Of a stretch of DNA of 64,000 nt, positions 19,401 to 28,853 are shown piece by piece (position 1 is the first letter of the stretch; each line of letters begins with the position of its first letter). Source of the stretch: Parvibacillus sp035426385 (GTDB taxonomy: Bacteria > Bacteroidota > Bacteroidia > Chitinophagales > Saprospiraceae). Location: NCBI GenBank assembly GCA_035426385.1, contig DAOLZQ010000005.1, forward strand, positions 1-64,000, written 5' to 3'. The notes under the pieces are model-generated. The model saw only the letters and a list, made by a program, of their open reading frames with translations, ran no database searches and was not told where the DNA came from. The translations under genes were made by a program, and so were the position numbers.

Positions 19401-22400
19401 CATTTGGAACCTGCTTCAACCTTACAGTTAAAACTGCCGTCTAACAGACCATCCAACACGCTGTAAGTGCCGTTGATCCAACCCTTAAAATAAGATGGAT
19501 TGGGACCTTTTGCTTCCATGAGCAGGAAGCCACCTACTGTCATCACATTGACCCGGCCACTGGTAAATAGGAGGTCATAATCAAGATTGATCGCTCCATT
19601 GGCGTAGGCATATGCCTGGCCTTGAGCGTACCAGCCCTCAATACCGATCTTATTGTATTCGTTATTGGCACAGGTAACCTTATCGTATTTCCTCATATTG
19701 ATGTCAAATCCTAGACCTAGGTCGAAGTTGGCTTTCAAGGGACCTTGATCAATATCAGATTTTACGGTCAGTTTAGCGCCAAATGCGATGCCCGGCTTTG
19801 CATCGGCGGTGTTGACTCCTCCTTCTGAACTGCTGTTGTCTTTGACTTCATCATATTTCGCTGATTCCATATTAGAGATCTGAGGTATGAGCTCTTTGAT
19901 AGGTGGCATTGCATCTACATCATTTCCGATCTGAAAATAGGCTCCTGCTTCAACAGATAATGCACTGGTCAGATTTAGTTTTGCCGTATTATAGGCTAGC
20001 TTACTGGCACTCTTATAGTTTCCAATACTAGAACCTCCAAATTTAAAATTGAAGGAAGGCGTTTTGCCATTTCGATCATCAAAAGACCACAAGAGCAGGC
20101 CACTACAATAGTTTGCCTTAGTATTAAAATCAGTGCTTGCATAATCAGAAGGGATCTGAATGATAGGTTCTCCGGTGGGCGATTTTGCCTTCATTCGCAT
20201 TCCAAACTGACCGATCAGAGCTCTATCTGCTAGATTTATTTCCAATGATACAAAGGCATCACCCATATTTTCATCCCTTCTTTTGGCAAGGCTCTTCGGT
20301 TTGAAATATCCATTTATATTAGCCTTAAATTTCTCAAATTGCAGGTCACCGGTGGTCTTATCGGTAGTTAATCCGATCTCAATGCCTGGCTCAGCAATGA
20401 TGGAATATTGAGGGGCATCTCCATTATCCAGTTCATTCCAAGGTCCCAGGATTAAGTAAAAATTACCGCCGTAACTTCCTTTTTCGGGCTCATAGTTTTG
20501 TGAGAAGCCCGTGCCTGGGGCCAGGTACTTCGCATCCGGAATAGTACATTCATCAGTCGGTGGTGCATTGGAGTCTTTCTTTAATTGCATGTCCACTACG
20601 GGATTTAATGTCTTCATGTTGATGCGTATGCCACCGCCTGCACCGTATAGATCCACTATAGGTGGACTGCCGGGGGAAGGCGGAGGAATAGGAATGCCCG
20701 ACTGCTTGAAGGCCTCTATATCCACAAATCCGTAGTAAAATGATTCGGTATCTGAAGTGCTTTTTTTACCAAACTGACCTACAGCCTGTATTCCACCCGT
20801 GCCCATCAGTGTAGCAGAGAGATACGCTTTAAAACCTGAACCATGATTGCCTGTAGTGATTACACTTCCATTGTTATCACGGGGAGTGCGAAGGATATTT
20901 AGACCACCTTCAAAATCCAGAGGACCTATAGATCCATCCAAGCTAAGGCAGTTGAATTTGATGTCTTTTGGAACAAATTTTTTCTGACTATTTCTGGCAA
21001 ATACCAGACCGAGGCCGCCCTTTGCATTGATGGCACAAGTCTTTACCTCTTCTTTTTCTCCTTTTTTATCTTTATTATCTCCCAATAAGCTCAGCGTAAT
21101 GTCGATACCCAGTTCAAAATTGTCTCCGACTGCTTTGATGCCCGTGCAGCCTACGCCAAATTTTAATCCGTTAAATTCCGGTTCAGTATCGGCGGCTGGT
21201 AATGTAGCATTTGGTGTGGAGCTGGCCACTGGAGTTCCGGTGCCGATGCTGCTGGAGGAATTTTTAGTTTTTTTGACAGAGCCACTTGCGGTTGATACTG
21301 ACTTCACGCCTTCTTTGTTCCTAATTATTTTACCACTAGCAGTAGAGGTTTCAGCTACTTTCTCCACCTTGACTGATCCTGAAGTGCTCGATACTGTGCC
21401 AACCCCATTTTTCTTTATTACGACTTTGCCACTAGCAGTGGAAACTTCAGGAACTAACTCTTCGTTGCTCCCTGCATCTGCCGATTCTTCAGTGGACTGA
21501 TCTTCTGATGACTCGTCGGAAGTTTTTAATTGCTCTGCAAAATCAACCACACCCCAAGTTCCAAATTCGATTGATTTGATTCCATATTCATTGATGCTTT
21601 TTTGGCTTGCAGTGGCAGCGCTCTTATTTATTTTTAACCCCTCAAACTTTAGGCAATGCAATGAAAAATCTATTCCATCCGGTACATTGATGCCATAGGC
21701 AGCGGCAGTCTGACTGGTCAGAAGGACTATTCCCCTACCATTGAACTCTCCTTTCGGCTCGTATGAATTAGTGACTCTGTTGAAATTGAGTTCCAGATTA
21801 GAATCTTCGTGTAATTGAAATCCCAGGCCCGGAATGAAATCGGACTGATATACTTTTCCGACGATATCATCCAGCTCGAATGAGCTCTCCAGGTGATTGG
21901 TCGTAGTGAGTTTATTTGTGAAAATTTTCCCTGAAAAATCTACCCAGGCTGAGTCGAACTGTACACTCTTTATATTGTCAGGATTTTCTTTAAAAAGAGG
22001 AACATTGATAGACCCTGACAGAGTCAGATCGGTACTGTAATCTGATGCCTTAATAGCATAGCTAACTGAAGAAAGACCATATTTCCAGCCGGACATCTTA
22101 ACCCCCAAGGATTTAGCTATTACATCTTTGCCATCAAAGTGAGCATAAAAGCCAGTATCCATCGCGCTATAAACATATACTCCGTCTTCATTGCCTATTG
22201 TAATAGCATGGCCAGTAGAATCATTAAATCCAATTAGTTCAAAGCTGAATTTTTCAAAGACTACTCCTTTGAAGGCATTGTCAGAGGTGCTTTTGCCCAC
22301 AGTCCTGGAAATAAATTGGCCCGGTACTTTTATATTGGGTGAGTTGTCAAAATAAATTGAATAATCTGCACCAGCAGTGAAACTGACTTGGGGTTGATCT

Positions 22401-25400
22401 TTAAGATGAATGCTCCATTTCTCTTTTGAATCCGATGGCAGGTAGTCATCGCAAAGTGCTACGAATTCGGTGAGTGAATGCTTATTTCCATGTGCAGAAG
22501 TATTTAATTCAAACGGAATTTTGGCTACATCTCCTGAAGATCTCTGCACCATATCAGGTAGGATAAGATCACCGAAGATCTCAAAACTGACAAAGCCTGA
22601 AGTGCAATCAATTCTGGCAGAACCTCTTTTATTTGATTTAGTATCGAATGCTTTCCAACTATAGTTTGCAACTTTCCAGGAATTACTATTGGTTTCTGGT
22701 TCCAATAGAAGATCGACATTTGCCAATTCAATTGAGTTACCTGAAGCAGGTACTCCCTTACTTTTAAATGTCATGAACTTATCGGTGTTCGACGGGTCAT
22801 AGGCTGAGTGTAACTCTAATACCACAGAAGCTGTCGCAGCTTCTTTTTTCCAATTGTCTATCTTCAGACTTGCAATATAAAGTGTAGAGCCCTTCGGAAT
22901 ATTGTAGGGTACTTTAAAGCCCAGTTTGTCAAAAAGGTCTTTGTCAACCTCAATTCGTACATCTGAAGAGACCGAATTACCATTTTTCACAACATTCAAG
23001 TTCTTTTTGATCAGAGGCCAATACAAAGTTTTCTCATCTATGAGTACAAAATCATTATCTGTATTTTCAATCAGAATTTTTTTGAGTGAATTATAAGCTG
23101 AATGTAATGATCGGGGAATATCATCTACAGCAGAAAGACCACTAGTATAGTCTTTTTTTTCATCGGGCAAAAGCTGATTCCTGATGATGAAATCGTATTC
23201 TTTTTCCATGTCAATAAGGCCGTAAGAGGTGCCTTCTTCACAATTACAATTGAGTTCAGTAAAGTTATCCTCTATGTAGTCAAACTCGAAATTTCCATCT
23301 TTGGATTTAGACCACACGGTAAATCCCATTTTACTTTTTCCTGAGGTGACGGTAAAGCTAATAGCCAGCCTCTCATTTCCTTGATCAGTTGAATATTTTA
23401 CTGAGGCATCTGTTATTGGGTATGTTTTATTGCCAAGAGAAAATTTTGCTGTTGAAATATCTAATTTACTGACCGCATACTTTTCTTCCGGAATTGAATA
23501 CGGTTCCATGTTCCAATTCTTAAAGTTCATATCGCTCACGCCAAATGAATAGCTTTCATCTTCTGGCTTGAACATATTATCTATATTCTGCAGTGTTTTC
23601 GCTATATTCCCCTTCAGTGATTTTTTAAATAAATCATTATCCATTTGCATTGAAAAAGTTCCAAAGAGATTGGCCTTCGGATACAATTCATTTTGGTTGT
23701 TGATATTTCGTAAGTCAGCTGCAATGGTAGATTCCTTATCTACTGCTAGTTTACCCTGCCACATGGGCATATCAAGTGTAGTAGGTAGGGTATCGGTAAT
23801 CAGAGTGGGGAGCACATCTTCGTCCTGGTTGAAGCTGCCTGAATAGTGTATGAGGTTGCTTGCTACCGGAAGTTTCATCTGACCCTGTATGGTAGGACCT
23901 ACCCAGGTATTATCATCTATAGTAATGGCAATTTGGTCAACGCTATATTTCCAATTTCCAATTTTTCCTTTTTCAATGTTTATCAGATTTGATTTTGAAA
24001 ATTGAGCGTATTGTACCGATTCCTCATTGATAAACATATTTCCATTTTCTAGGGCAATGTTTTTATTATTGGGCAGGTCGTATTTGGAGGGTAAAACGAC
24101 GCCGGCTTGTTGTATCCAAATTCCCTTGGAAATAGAATGTACAATTTTAGGTGAGATGTCAGCCGGAATATTTGCGAATGGAACATCGGGATCTAACTTT
24201 AAATAACCACCGCGTGCTGAAAATGGATAATCTTCAAAACCATTTAATTTGAAATCAGGCAAAGCACTAATCTGGCCTGTATAAGTATCAATGACTTGCT
24301 TTTTGTCTTTTAATTCTAATTGTACCGGTAGTCTATTTCCAGCCTGTACCAGCAGGTCGGGATTAATGTTCAGTACTTCATCTGTTTGTGACTTTTGATA
24401 CCCGTTGCAATCGCAATATATCTTACTATCGGCAGAGGCACTGATCGATTTTTGAATTGTTGGGATTATCTGGACTTTATTTGAAGAGGTCGAACCAAGT
24501 GCAACCAAGTGCGCATTACTCTTTAATCCATAGGGTGTAGTCGGAATCGCAGTAGCTGCTGAGATGCTCATTCCATTATTTTTAGCACTTTTATCTACTC
24601 CGATCAGAGTGAGGTATGCATTCTGGGCAGTAAATTTTATTCCGGTGATATATACACCTGCATTTGGAAATTGCTTATTATTAATTAATAATGGAAGTAT
24701 ATTTTTTTTCAGGTTGTCTTTACTAAGATTGGAGACAATCTGTGAGCGGGAAGTCGCTCTGTTTAATTTGCTTACATATTGAGTATTTACGTACTGACTG
24801 ATTGATGCAGCTTTGAGTTGGTCAGGAGTGAGTTGTAGTGAGGCATCGGGTTTAGCTTCAATCCGCTCCGCTTCATATACCCTGCCTTCCTTATTCACTT
24901 TTAAATTGTCAAAGGATACCTCTACTTTAGATCTCAACATAGGAAAATCAATCCAGCCTGTGCCGGAGTAACCATTCAGGTCACCATCTAATCGGGAGAT
25001 CAACATATTGAAATAACCAACTTTTACTGACTGGCCTGCGATTAATAATCCGGGTTGATTGTCACTTTTTAGCACGGGTCCATAGGCAGTTTCGTAAACT
25101 GAGCATCCTCTTGGAGCAGGATTATCTAAGGGATTAATCGAACTGGAAGGTATCTCACCGTCGTACAAAATAAAGGTAGAAACTTCGCTTTTGCCATCGT
25201 TTTGAAACAACTTACTAGTCGGATACATTACACTATTTGCAGTCACTCGCCATGCATATATTTTTTCTGCTTCCAGAGTGGGTTCAGCCTGAGAATATAG
25301 GAGTGATGTGGCAGCTGTCGTCGTAGTGAAAATCTTCAGCGCAGTTTCAAATACATCATTGGCATTTATTACACCCTCAGGGAGTTCCACCAATTCAAAC

Positions 25401-26023
25401 TTGTATTCTACCATACCGGGATTATTTCCGCTTCCGAGGTGCATCGGCTGCCATGAAAAGATGGTACTTTGTACCGGTGGCATTTTGATTTTTTCGTTGT
25501 AAGCTGGTTTGATGATTTGAGGAGGTTGATTGAGTCTGAAATTACCTGATAAGCAAAACTTATTGGAGACCGCGACACTGCGCTCCACACCATAAAATTG
25601 TAAGCACCCCTGATTGAATCCTTCGGGGATATCTACTGAACCCATACCGAAGCCACTCTTGCCGCTCAGTGCAGCATTCGACAGATATTCATTCAAATAA
25701 ATTCCATCTATGGGTGTACTTTCAAATTGATTCAATACCAATGGCTTTCCGGGATAATTCGGGTCAGTGACATAAATTTCTGTACCATTTTGTTCGATTG
25801 TGATTCTGGGCACTACACTTAGCAAATCCTGGGTGGGGTCCTTCAGCAGGACACTAAAAGTCAGGTCTGAACTACGGTCATTGGCATATACTTTCAGGTC
25901 CAGCGAATTAGGTGGTCTCATACTTCCAGTGACCTGTACAGGATATACCTGAGTTTGAGCGAAACTATACTGTGTAATAAATAAAGAAAGAATTGCACAA
26001 AAAATAGAAATTCTAAATCTCAT
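16478..26023 (-). CDS. Giant (~3180-residue) exported protein, TANFOR-like
   Basis: The ATG at 26023 is chosen because it gives a clean signal peptide (MRFRISIFCAILSLFITQYS). The frame is open to an earlier ATG at 26083, which would overlap the preceding gene. The N-terminal ~300 residues (VTGSMRPPNSLDLKVYANDR, later an FN3-like IFSWQPMHLG) resemble proteins I recall annotated as TANFOR-domain. The middle is beta-rich, with recurring G-x-(I/L/M)-x-(L/V/F)-P strands (WVGPTIQGQMKLP, FEIFGDLILP, LTLSGSINVP). A Ser/Thr-rich linker with STASG repeats lies at about 21270-21450. Local cysteine pairs occur (CDCNG, CNCEEG, CVDCG). The C-terminal ~300 residues are rich in W, Y and F. No sorting domain, protease or glycosidase motif was found. 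Function unknown. Confidence 0.8.
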   Translation of the reverse strand: MRFRISIFCAILSLFITQYSFAQTQVYPVQVTGSMRPPNSLDLKVYANDRSSDLTFSVLLKDPTQDLLSVVPRITIEQNGTEIYVTDPNYPGKPLVLNQFESTPIDGIYLNEYLSNAALSGKSGFGMGSVDIPEGFNQGCLQFYGVERSVAVSNKFCLSGNFRLNQPPQIIKPAYNEKIKMPPVQSTIFSWQPMHLGSGNNPGMVEYKFELVELPEGVINANDVFETALKIFTTTTAATSLLYSQAEPTLEAEKIYAWRVTANSVMYPTSKLFQNDGKSEVSTFILYDGEIPSSSINPLDNPAPRGCSVYETAYGPVLKSDNQPGLLIAGQSVKVGYFNMLISRLDGDLNGYSGTGWIDFPMLRSKVEVSFDNLKVNKEGRVYEAERIEAKPDASLQLTPDQLKAASISQYVNTQYVSKLNRATSRSQIVSNLSKDNLKKNILPLLINNKQFPNAGVYITGIKFTAQNAYLTLIGVDKSAKNNGMSISAATAIPTTPYGLKSNAHLVALGSTSSNKVQIIPTIQKSISASADSKIYCDCNGYQKSQTDEVLNINPDLLVQAGNRLPVQLELKDKKQVIDTYTGQISALPDFKLNGFEDYPFSARGGYLKLDPDVPFANIPADISPKIVHSISKGIWIQQAGVVLPSKYDLPNNKNIALENGNMFINEESVQYAQFSKSNLINIEKGKIGNWKYSVDQIAITIDDNTWVGPTIQGQMKLPVASNLIHYSGSFNQDEDVLPTLITDTLPTTLDMPMWQGKLAVDKESTIAADLRNINNQNELYPKANLFGTFSMQMDNDLFKKSLKGNIAKTLQNIDNMFKPEDESYSFGVSDMNFKNWNMEPYSIPEEKYAVSKLDISTAKFSLGNKTYPITDASVKYSTDQGNERLAISFTVTSGKSKMGFTVWSKSKDGNFEFDYIEDNFTELNCNCEEGTSYGLIDMEKEYDFIIRNQLLPDEKKDYTSGLSAVDDIPRSLHSAYNSLKKILIENTDNDFVLIDEKTLYWPLIKKNLNVVKNGNSVSSDVRIEVDKDLFDKLGFKVPYNIPKGSTLYIASLKIDNWKKEAATASVVLELHSAYDPSNTDKFMTFKSKGVPASGNSIELANVDLLLEPETNSNSWKVANYSWKAFDTKSNKRGSARIDCTSGFVSFEIFGDLILPDMVQRSSGDVAKIPFELNTSAHGNKHSLTEFVALCDDYLPSDSKEKWSIHLKDQPQVSFTAGADYSIYFDNSPNIKVPGQFISRTVGKSTSDNAFKGVVFEKFSFELIGFNDSTGHAITIGNEDGVYVYSAMDTGFYAHFDGKDVIAKSLGVKMSGWKYGLSSVSYAIKASDYSTDLTLSGSINVPLFKENPDNIKSVQFDSAWVDFSGKIFTNKLTTTNHLESSFELDDIVGKVYQSDFIPGLGFQLHEDSNLELNFNRVTNSYEPKGEFNGRGIVLLTSQTAAAYGINVPDGIDFSLHCLKFEGLKINKSAATASQKSINEYGIKSIEFGTWGVVDFAEQLKTSDESSEDQSTEESADAGSNEELVPEVSTASGKVVIKKNGVGTVSSTSGSVKVEKVAETSTASGKIIRNKEGVKSVSTASGSVKKTKNSSSSIGTGTPVASSTPNATLPAADTEPEFNGLKFGVGCTGIKAVGDNFELGIDITLSLLGDNKDKKGEKEEVKTCAINAKGGLGLVFARNSQKKFVPKDIKFNCLSLDGSIGPLDFEGGLNILRTPRDNNGSVITTGNHGSGFKAYLSATLMGTGGIQAVGQFGKKSTSDTESFYYGFVDIEAFKQSGIPIPPPSPGSPPIVDLYGAGGGIRINMKTLNPVVDMQLKKDSNAPPTDECTIPDAKYLAPGTGFSQNYEPEKGSYGGNFYLILGPWNELDNGDAPQYSIIAEPGIEIGLTTDKTTGDLQFEKFKANINGYFKPKSLAKRRDENMGDAFVSLEINLADRALIGQFGMRMKAKSPTGEPIIQIPSDYASTDFNTKANYCSGLLLWSFDDRNGKTPSFNFKFGGSSIGNYKSASKLAYNTAKLNLTSALSVEAGAYFQIGNDVDAMPPIKELIPQISNMESAKYDEVKDNSSSEGGVNTADAKPGIAFGAKLTVKSDIDQGPLKANFDLGLGFDINMRKYDKVTCANNEYNKIGIEGWYAQGQAYAYANGAINLDYDLLFTSGRVNVMTVGGFLLMEAKGPNPSYFKGWINGTYSVLDGLLDGSFNCKVEAGSKCEGIEAPSPLEGVSIFADASVSDGQTNVDRYDDIKIKTNLALQKDFNVTKVGLDGNPIATESYQADIKSIQVYYTKMKKMLDFKLPVNHYIKNNIQINSDKKGLILSFDEALPPNTELKLSYTFVWKKKVTKDGKEEYIENFVSGKTGDNSMEPKIETGTIKFTTGGRPQTITNGMVEYMAPGVNQRYWHQGYADTEIKFKLKALSDAVTLFPDTCVDCGLIDGKSISYNYYILLKEYDLEGKFKSENKIPITNHPRESEKDKILQAEKLSINNGEYNINVLTEKELPISKVSFPALKDMALTKGTMYELIVMKEPDMTSRLNKNTGVKDAPLDAIRTKKILKENTATLHTSFFAVSNYNNLLEKLNLTEVTHVQSVVKRRDFQHPNDSYDSQRATAISQLGESKFHSVKDDYYAFNIKNNNSEGFDYYDIMRLKRNIKLEYKQEYIPETRVNNDRYGGKGIFVDFDNWLSNYQGIGGYMRKVLYDYTKAENNGVAQYGNLQTSDGTKWNYNISGPADASSQLLQPDEVAAKKVLYKKGYTSKFDPNYSTPVFDREVEYDFLLQDLRSRIIINQMAWLSKLSKAGIDGRNAGSATSDLKGWFPGNYPAGEFLRNDRRVSDFGWILYSDNQKNGKGNQYTYIASEPGYQFSYHGESTITFPDDNNWGEMVQSKRDLNQASMKIIKTFKPNRTQSFTSEYPVTDVTEMLENSWYKFKYGGHYLYTSEEENNWSRLWGVGYPYSDFNYQSGQYGIFALGSSGWLTIREIRPVDRLGGGYENVWNFYTNSDKKTHGAVNYLYRGHDDPEDKNFPQLVNKFDGKIKPSESRGNNNMEITEVANPVFHPEKWYNITDHSYKVKDNSGNDKWKILSEGKFFKFVSQNGYILKAHHYDDWHFVGSDTRTFSIVTDDKKFPNNYDDANGYFRSVWAIVYSGNSSYFYIKNIRYPLHFLAFDRNGNPMLRQTDGGDQVQINEAK

Positions 26024-26066
26024 ATTGAAAGGATTGAATTGCATGAGGAGTGGTGTTAGAATATTA

Positions 26067-27887
26067 TTACTGACTTGTTTCATTTTGTTTTTTCTTGGGT
26101 GTGTAGCTAAACTGATATTGGATACCTAGATTTCCCATACTTTCAGTTAGTGAGGGTGCGGTATCAGAAGTTGTACTGAGGATGCCCCACTGGAGCTGTA
26201 CGCCCATACCCTTGAATAGTTCGCATCCAAATGAAAATTGGGTAATGATATTCTGCGACTTCATATTCAGTTTGTTTGAATTCTTGAATAGATTCCCGTT
26301 TAGTCCGATGGTAATATTTTTTGTTTTAAATGACTTTTTAACTCCCAGTCCAAATCCGATTCGATCGAGCATGATTTTTTGAACATCTGTATTGCTATAA
26401 TTGGCATGCAGTGTGTACAGCCATTTAGAAGGAGTGGAGAGTGCATAGGCAAAGCTGGCCAGCATCAGACGAGTCGATGTCTGTAGACTTTGTTTTTCGA
26501 TATCATCACTTACGTTTTGGATATTGCCGGTCAGTGAGATGTTGTGAATTATTTTTGATTTTGTGGGAATAGAGTAATTGATATTTAAGCCTGCATCATT
26601 GGTGATAATTACCGCATTAAGTGAATCCAGATTCTGATTTAGGACATAGCCTACACTGGATGTATTGTTACTGTAATTGCCACTGATGCTTAGGTCATTT
26701 GCAGACCAGGCCGCCTGCAGGTCGTAGATAAATCTTTTGGTTGTAGAAGGTTTTGTTTGATCTAAATTATTTGTCTGGACACCGCCTTTCACTGTCGTGT
26801 TTAGCTTGCCGTCAATAAAACTAAATGCACCCACACCCTGTATATCCAAAATATCTCTGTTGAAGAAATAGGCACCTAGTGATTTAAATTGAGGGCTGAC
26901 CCGATTTACCTGAACACCGGCATTAAATCTTTTTCCTTCATAACCCACAGATCCTTCGAGCGCACTGCCGAAATAACTTGAATTCTTTGCTGAGAATAGC
27001 AAACGGTTGATCTTCTTTACATCTGAACTATTATCCAAAATATTGGGAGTGATACCGCTGATGTTGTAGTCTATTTTTGCTCTGATTTTTTCGAGGAAGA
27101 GTTTTTGCAATTGCAGGCCGATGACTACATTGCCTTCCGGAGTAGTTTGTTTGGGATAATCTGCAGGGATATCAATAGATTTGGGATCGTCTTTTGCCGC
27201 AAATAACTCCAGATCAGCACTGGCCAGATCATCTCCGTAGCCAACTTTAGCGCCCCAACCTATGCGCCTGTAAATGGGCAGATTGGGCGAGGTGAGTGAG
27301 AGGTCGATGGGTTCAGCCTTGGCCAGGCGGCCATACATAGCTCCCACTCTATATTTATCAGGAGTTAATTCCACGCCGGCTCCAAAAAAATTAATGTTAT
27401 TCAATGTGTATTTTGAAAAGCTCATAGCCCTGTGACCCAGATGCAGTTTGACCCACTTATAATATGGACTCATCCCTACGCGGGCAAAGCTTTTCTTTTT
27501 TTCATCCAGTTTATTATTGAGAGACTCTTTCAGGTCAGAGATGCTGGGATAGGAATGGGTGGTATTTTTAGCAGTTAGGATAATAGATATGGGTAAGTCT
27601 ATCTGATAAATTCGGGTATTTACATTTGCCGCCACAGAATAAAAGAAGGGATCCTGTCTCAGTGGACCACCATAAGCGTCGTATGAACGCAGATTGAGTG
27701 CAATACTACCACCTAATTGAAACGGTGAACCAAAATCTGTGAAATCTTTAAAGAACCCCTGAAAGGTATTCTTTATAAATCCTTTTTTTTCTAAATTTTC
27801 TAAATTGTCGAGTGAATTTAGCTGTCCCTTGATGATATTATTAGAAAGGCACAATAGAAGGGCGATCACAAATATATTTCTGTACAT
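26067..27887 (-). CDS. Predicted outer-membrane beta-barrel protein
   Basis: This 606-residue protein has a signal peptide (MYRNIFVIALLLCLSNNIIK, cleavage near GQ). Alternating hydrophobic/polar strands then run to the end, with many aromatic strand termini and the last strand NLGIQYQFSYTP, as in outer-membrane barrels. I do not recognise a named family. It is the first gene of the operon with the giant protein (43 bp spacing to the preferred giant start) and the FN3 protein. It could be the membrane anchor, exporter or receptor of the giant (inference). A candidate promoter and a paired direct-repeat operator lie upstream at 27960-28012. Confidence 0.7.
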   Translation of the reverse strand: MYRNIFVIALLLCLSNNIIKGQLNSLDNLENLEKKGFIKNTFQGFFKDFTDFGSPFQLGGSIALNLRSYDAYGGPLRQDPFFYSVAANVNTRIYQIDLPISIILTAKNTTHSYPSISDLKESLNNKLDEKKKSFARVGMSPYYKWVKLHLGHRAMSFSKYTLNNINFFGAGVELTPDKYRVGAMYGRLAKAEPIDLSLTSPNLPIYRRIGWGAKVGYGDDLASADLELFAAKDDPKSIDIPADYPKQTTPEGNVVIGLQLQKLFLEKIRAKIDYNISGITPNILDNSSDVKKINRLLFSAKNSSYFGSALEGSVGYEGKRFNAGVQVNRVSPQFKSLGAYFFNRDILDIQGVGAFSFIDGKLNTTVKGGVQTNNLDQTKPSTTKRFIYDLQAAWSANDLSISGNYSNNTSSVGYVLNQNLDSLNAVIITNDAGLNINYSIPTKSKIIHNISLTGNIQNVSDDIEKQSLQTSTRLMLASFAYALSTPSKWLYTLHANYSNTDVQKIMLDRIGFGLGVKKSFKTKNITIGLNGNLFKNSNKLNMKSQNIITQFSFGCELFKGMGVQLQWGILSTTSDTAPSLTESMGNLGIQYQFSYTPKKKQNETSQ

Positions 27888-27959
27888 AGGTCGGTAGTAA
27901 AGAGTGGATACTTAATTCGATTCAGTTAGAAGTAAAAGTATGTACTTTGTGGAGTCAGT

Positions 27960-27967
27960 CAAATATT
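27960..27967 (-). promoter_or_regulatory. Candidate -7 box of the giant surface operon
   Basis: The minus strand reads AATATTTG, matching TAnnTTTG except in the first base. It is 12 bp downstream (in the direction of transcription) of the paired repeats at 27980-28012, so a bound activator would cover the -35 region. Confidence 0.35.
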
Positions 27968-27979
27968 CAGTGAGTCAAT

Positions 27980-28012
27980 GTTCTGAAGTGTCGTGATAAA
28001 GTTCTGAAATGT
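27980..28012 (-). promoter_or_regulatory. Paired direct repeats, candidate LytTR operator
   Basis: Two copies of gttctgaa(g/a)tgt (27980-27991 and 28001-28012) start exactly 21 bp apart, two helical turns, in the same orientation. This matches the two-direct-repeat layout known for LytTR regulators such as AgrA. The site lies in the 235-bp spacer between the LytTR regulator gene and the beta-barrel gene, 93 bp before the latter's ATG. The same pair recurs at 30098-30130. Confidence 0.6.
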
Positions 28013-28122
28013 AATTGGGGCAATAATTGAAGTAGACATTGGGTTATTCCAAATTTTTTTGATAGCAAACGGAATTTGGTGCTAATAGACTAACTAAAAA
28101 TTTTAATTGTATCCTGAGTCTG

Positions 28123-28833
28123 TTAACTAAGATTATTTTTTGTGAGTAGATCAAAAACGCCCTTTTTCCTGCTCCGGCTTATGGGTATCTCCATTTCTTT
28201 TATGTATATATTATTTTGATCCCAGGAAGTGATCCATTTGGTATTGACGATAAAACTTCTGTGTGACATAATGAAATCAACACTATTCAGAGTCTCCAGA
28301 ATATCTGTTATTGTATTTCGAATGAGTATGCTTTCTCCTGATGCCAAGAATATTTTAATGTCTATATGTTCTGATTTGATACACACTATTTCTTTGATAG
28401 GGATGTTGTGATTCTTTTGTCCATCGAAGAGCTGAATGACATTGTCTGCTTTTCTTTGGCCCTCTGCCAGGTTGTAGGCGGCTTCAATAGTGGTCCACAG
28501 TGTTTCTTTCCTGAACGGCTTGGTAAGATATCCGTATGGTGAAGTTGCAATGGCTTGCTTTAATATGACTTCATCATATTGTGAAGTCAGAAAGATATAA
28601 GGTATCGAAGTGTGAAGGGCTATATACTCGGCCACCTGTATGCCTGACTTCGGTCCATACAAGCGTATATCCAGTAGGAAGAGGTCTGGCTCTCTTTGTG
28701 TAAGAGATGCAATAGCTTCATCGTAGGAGATACAAATGTGGGCGACACTGTGACCCCTCTCATTCAGATATATTTTGATACTTTCAGCTATCAGAAGTTC
28801 ATCCTCTACGATAGTTACAGAAATGGCTTTCAT
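28123..28833 (-). CDS. LytTR-family response regulator
   Basis: This 236-residue regulator has an N-terminal receiver domain: acidic pocket D11/E12, phosphorylated D55 in LFLLDIRL, and K105 in YLTKPF. Its C-terminal LytTR DNA-binding domain covers about residues 130-236 (IKEIVCIKSEHIDIKIFLA, MSHRSFIVN). It is coded 20 bp after the sensor kinase, which is its likely partner. Paired direct repeats of the kind LytTR proteins bind lie just downstream, before the beta-barrel gene, and again beyond the kinase. I infer that it controls the giant surface operon and its own operon. Confidence 0.93.
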   Translation of the reverse strand: MKAISVTIVEDELLIAESIKIYLNERGHSVAHICISYDEAIASLTQREPDLFLLDIRLYGPKSGIQVAEYIALHTSIPYIFLTSQYDEVILKQAIATSPYGYLTKPFRKETLWTTIEAAYNLAEGQRKADNVIQLFDGQKNHNIPIKEIVCIKSEHIDIKIFLASGESILIRNTITDILETLNSVDFIMSHRSFIVNTKWITSWDQNNIYIKEMEIPISRSRKKGVFDLLTKNNLS

Positions 28834-28853
28834 CAGATATTCGGATTTAAAGT

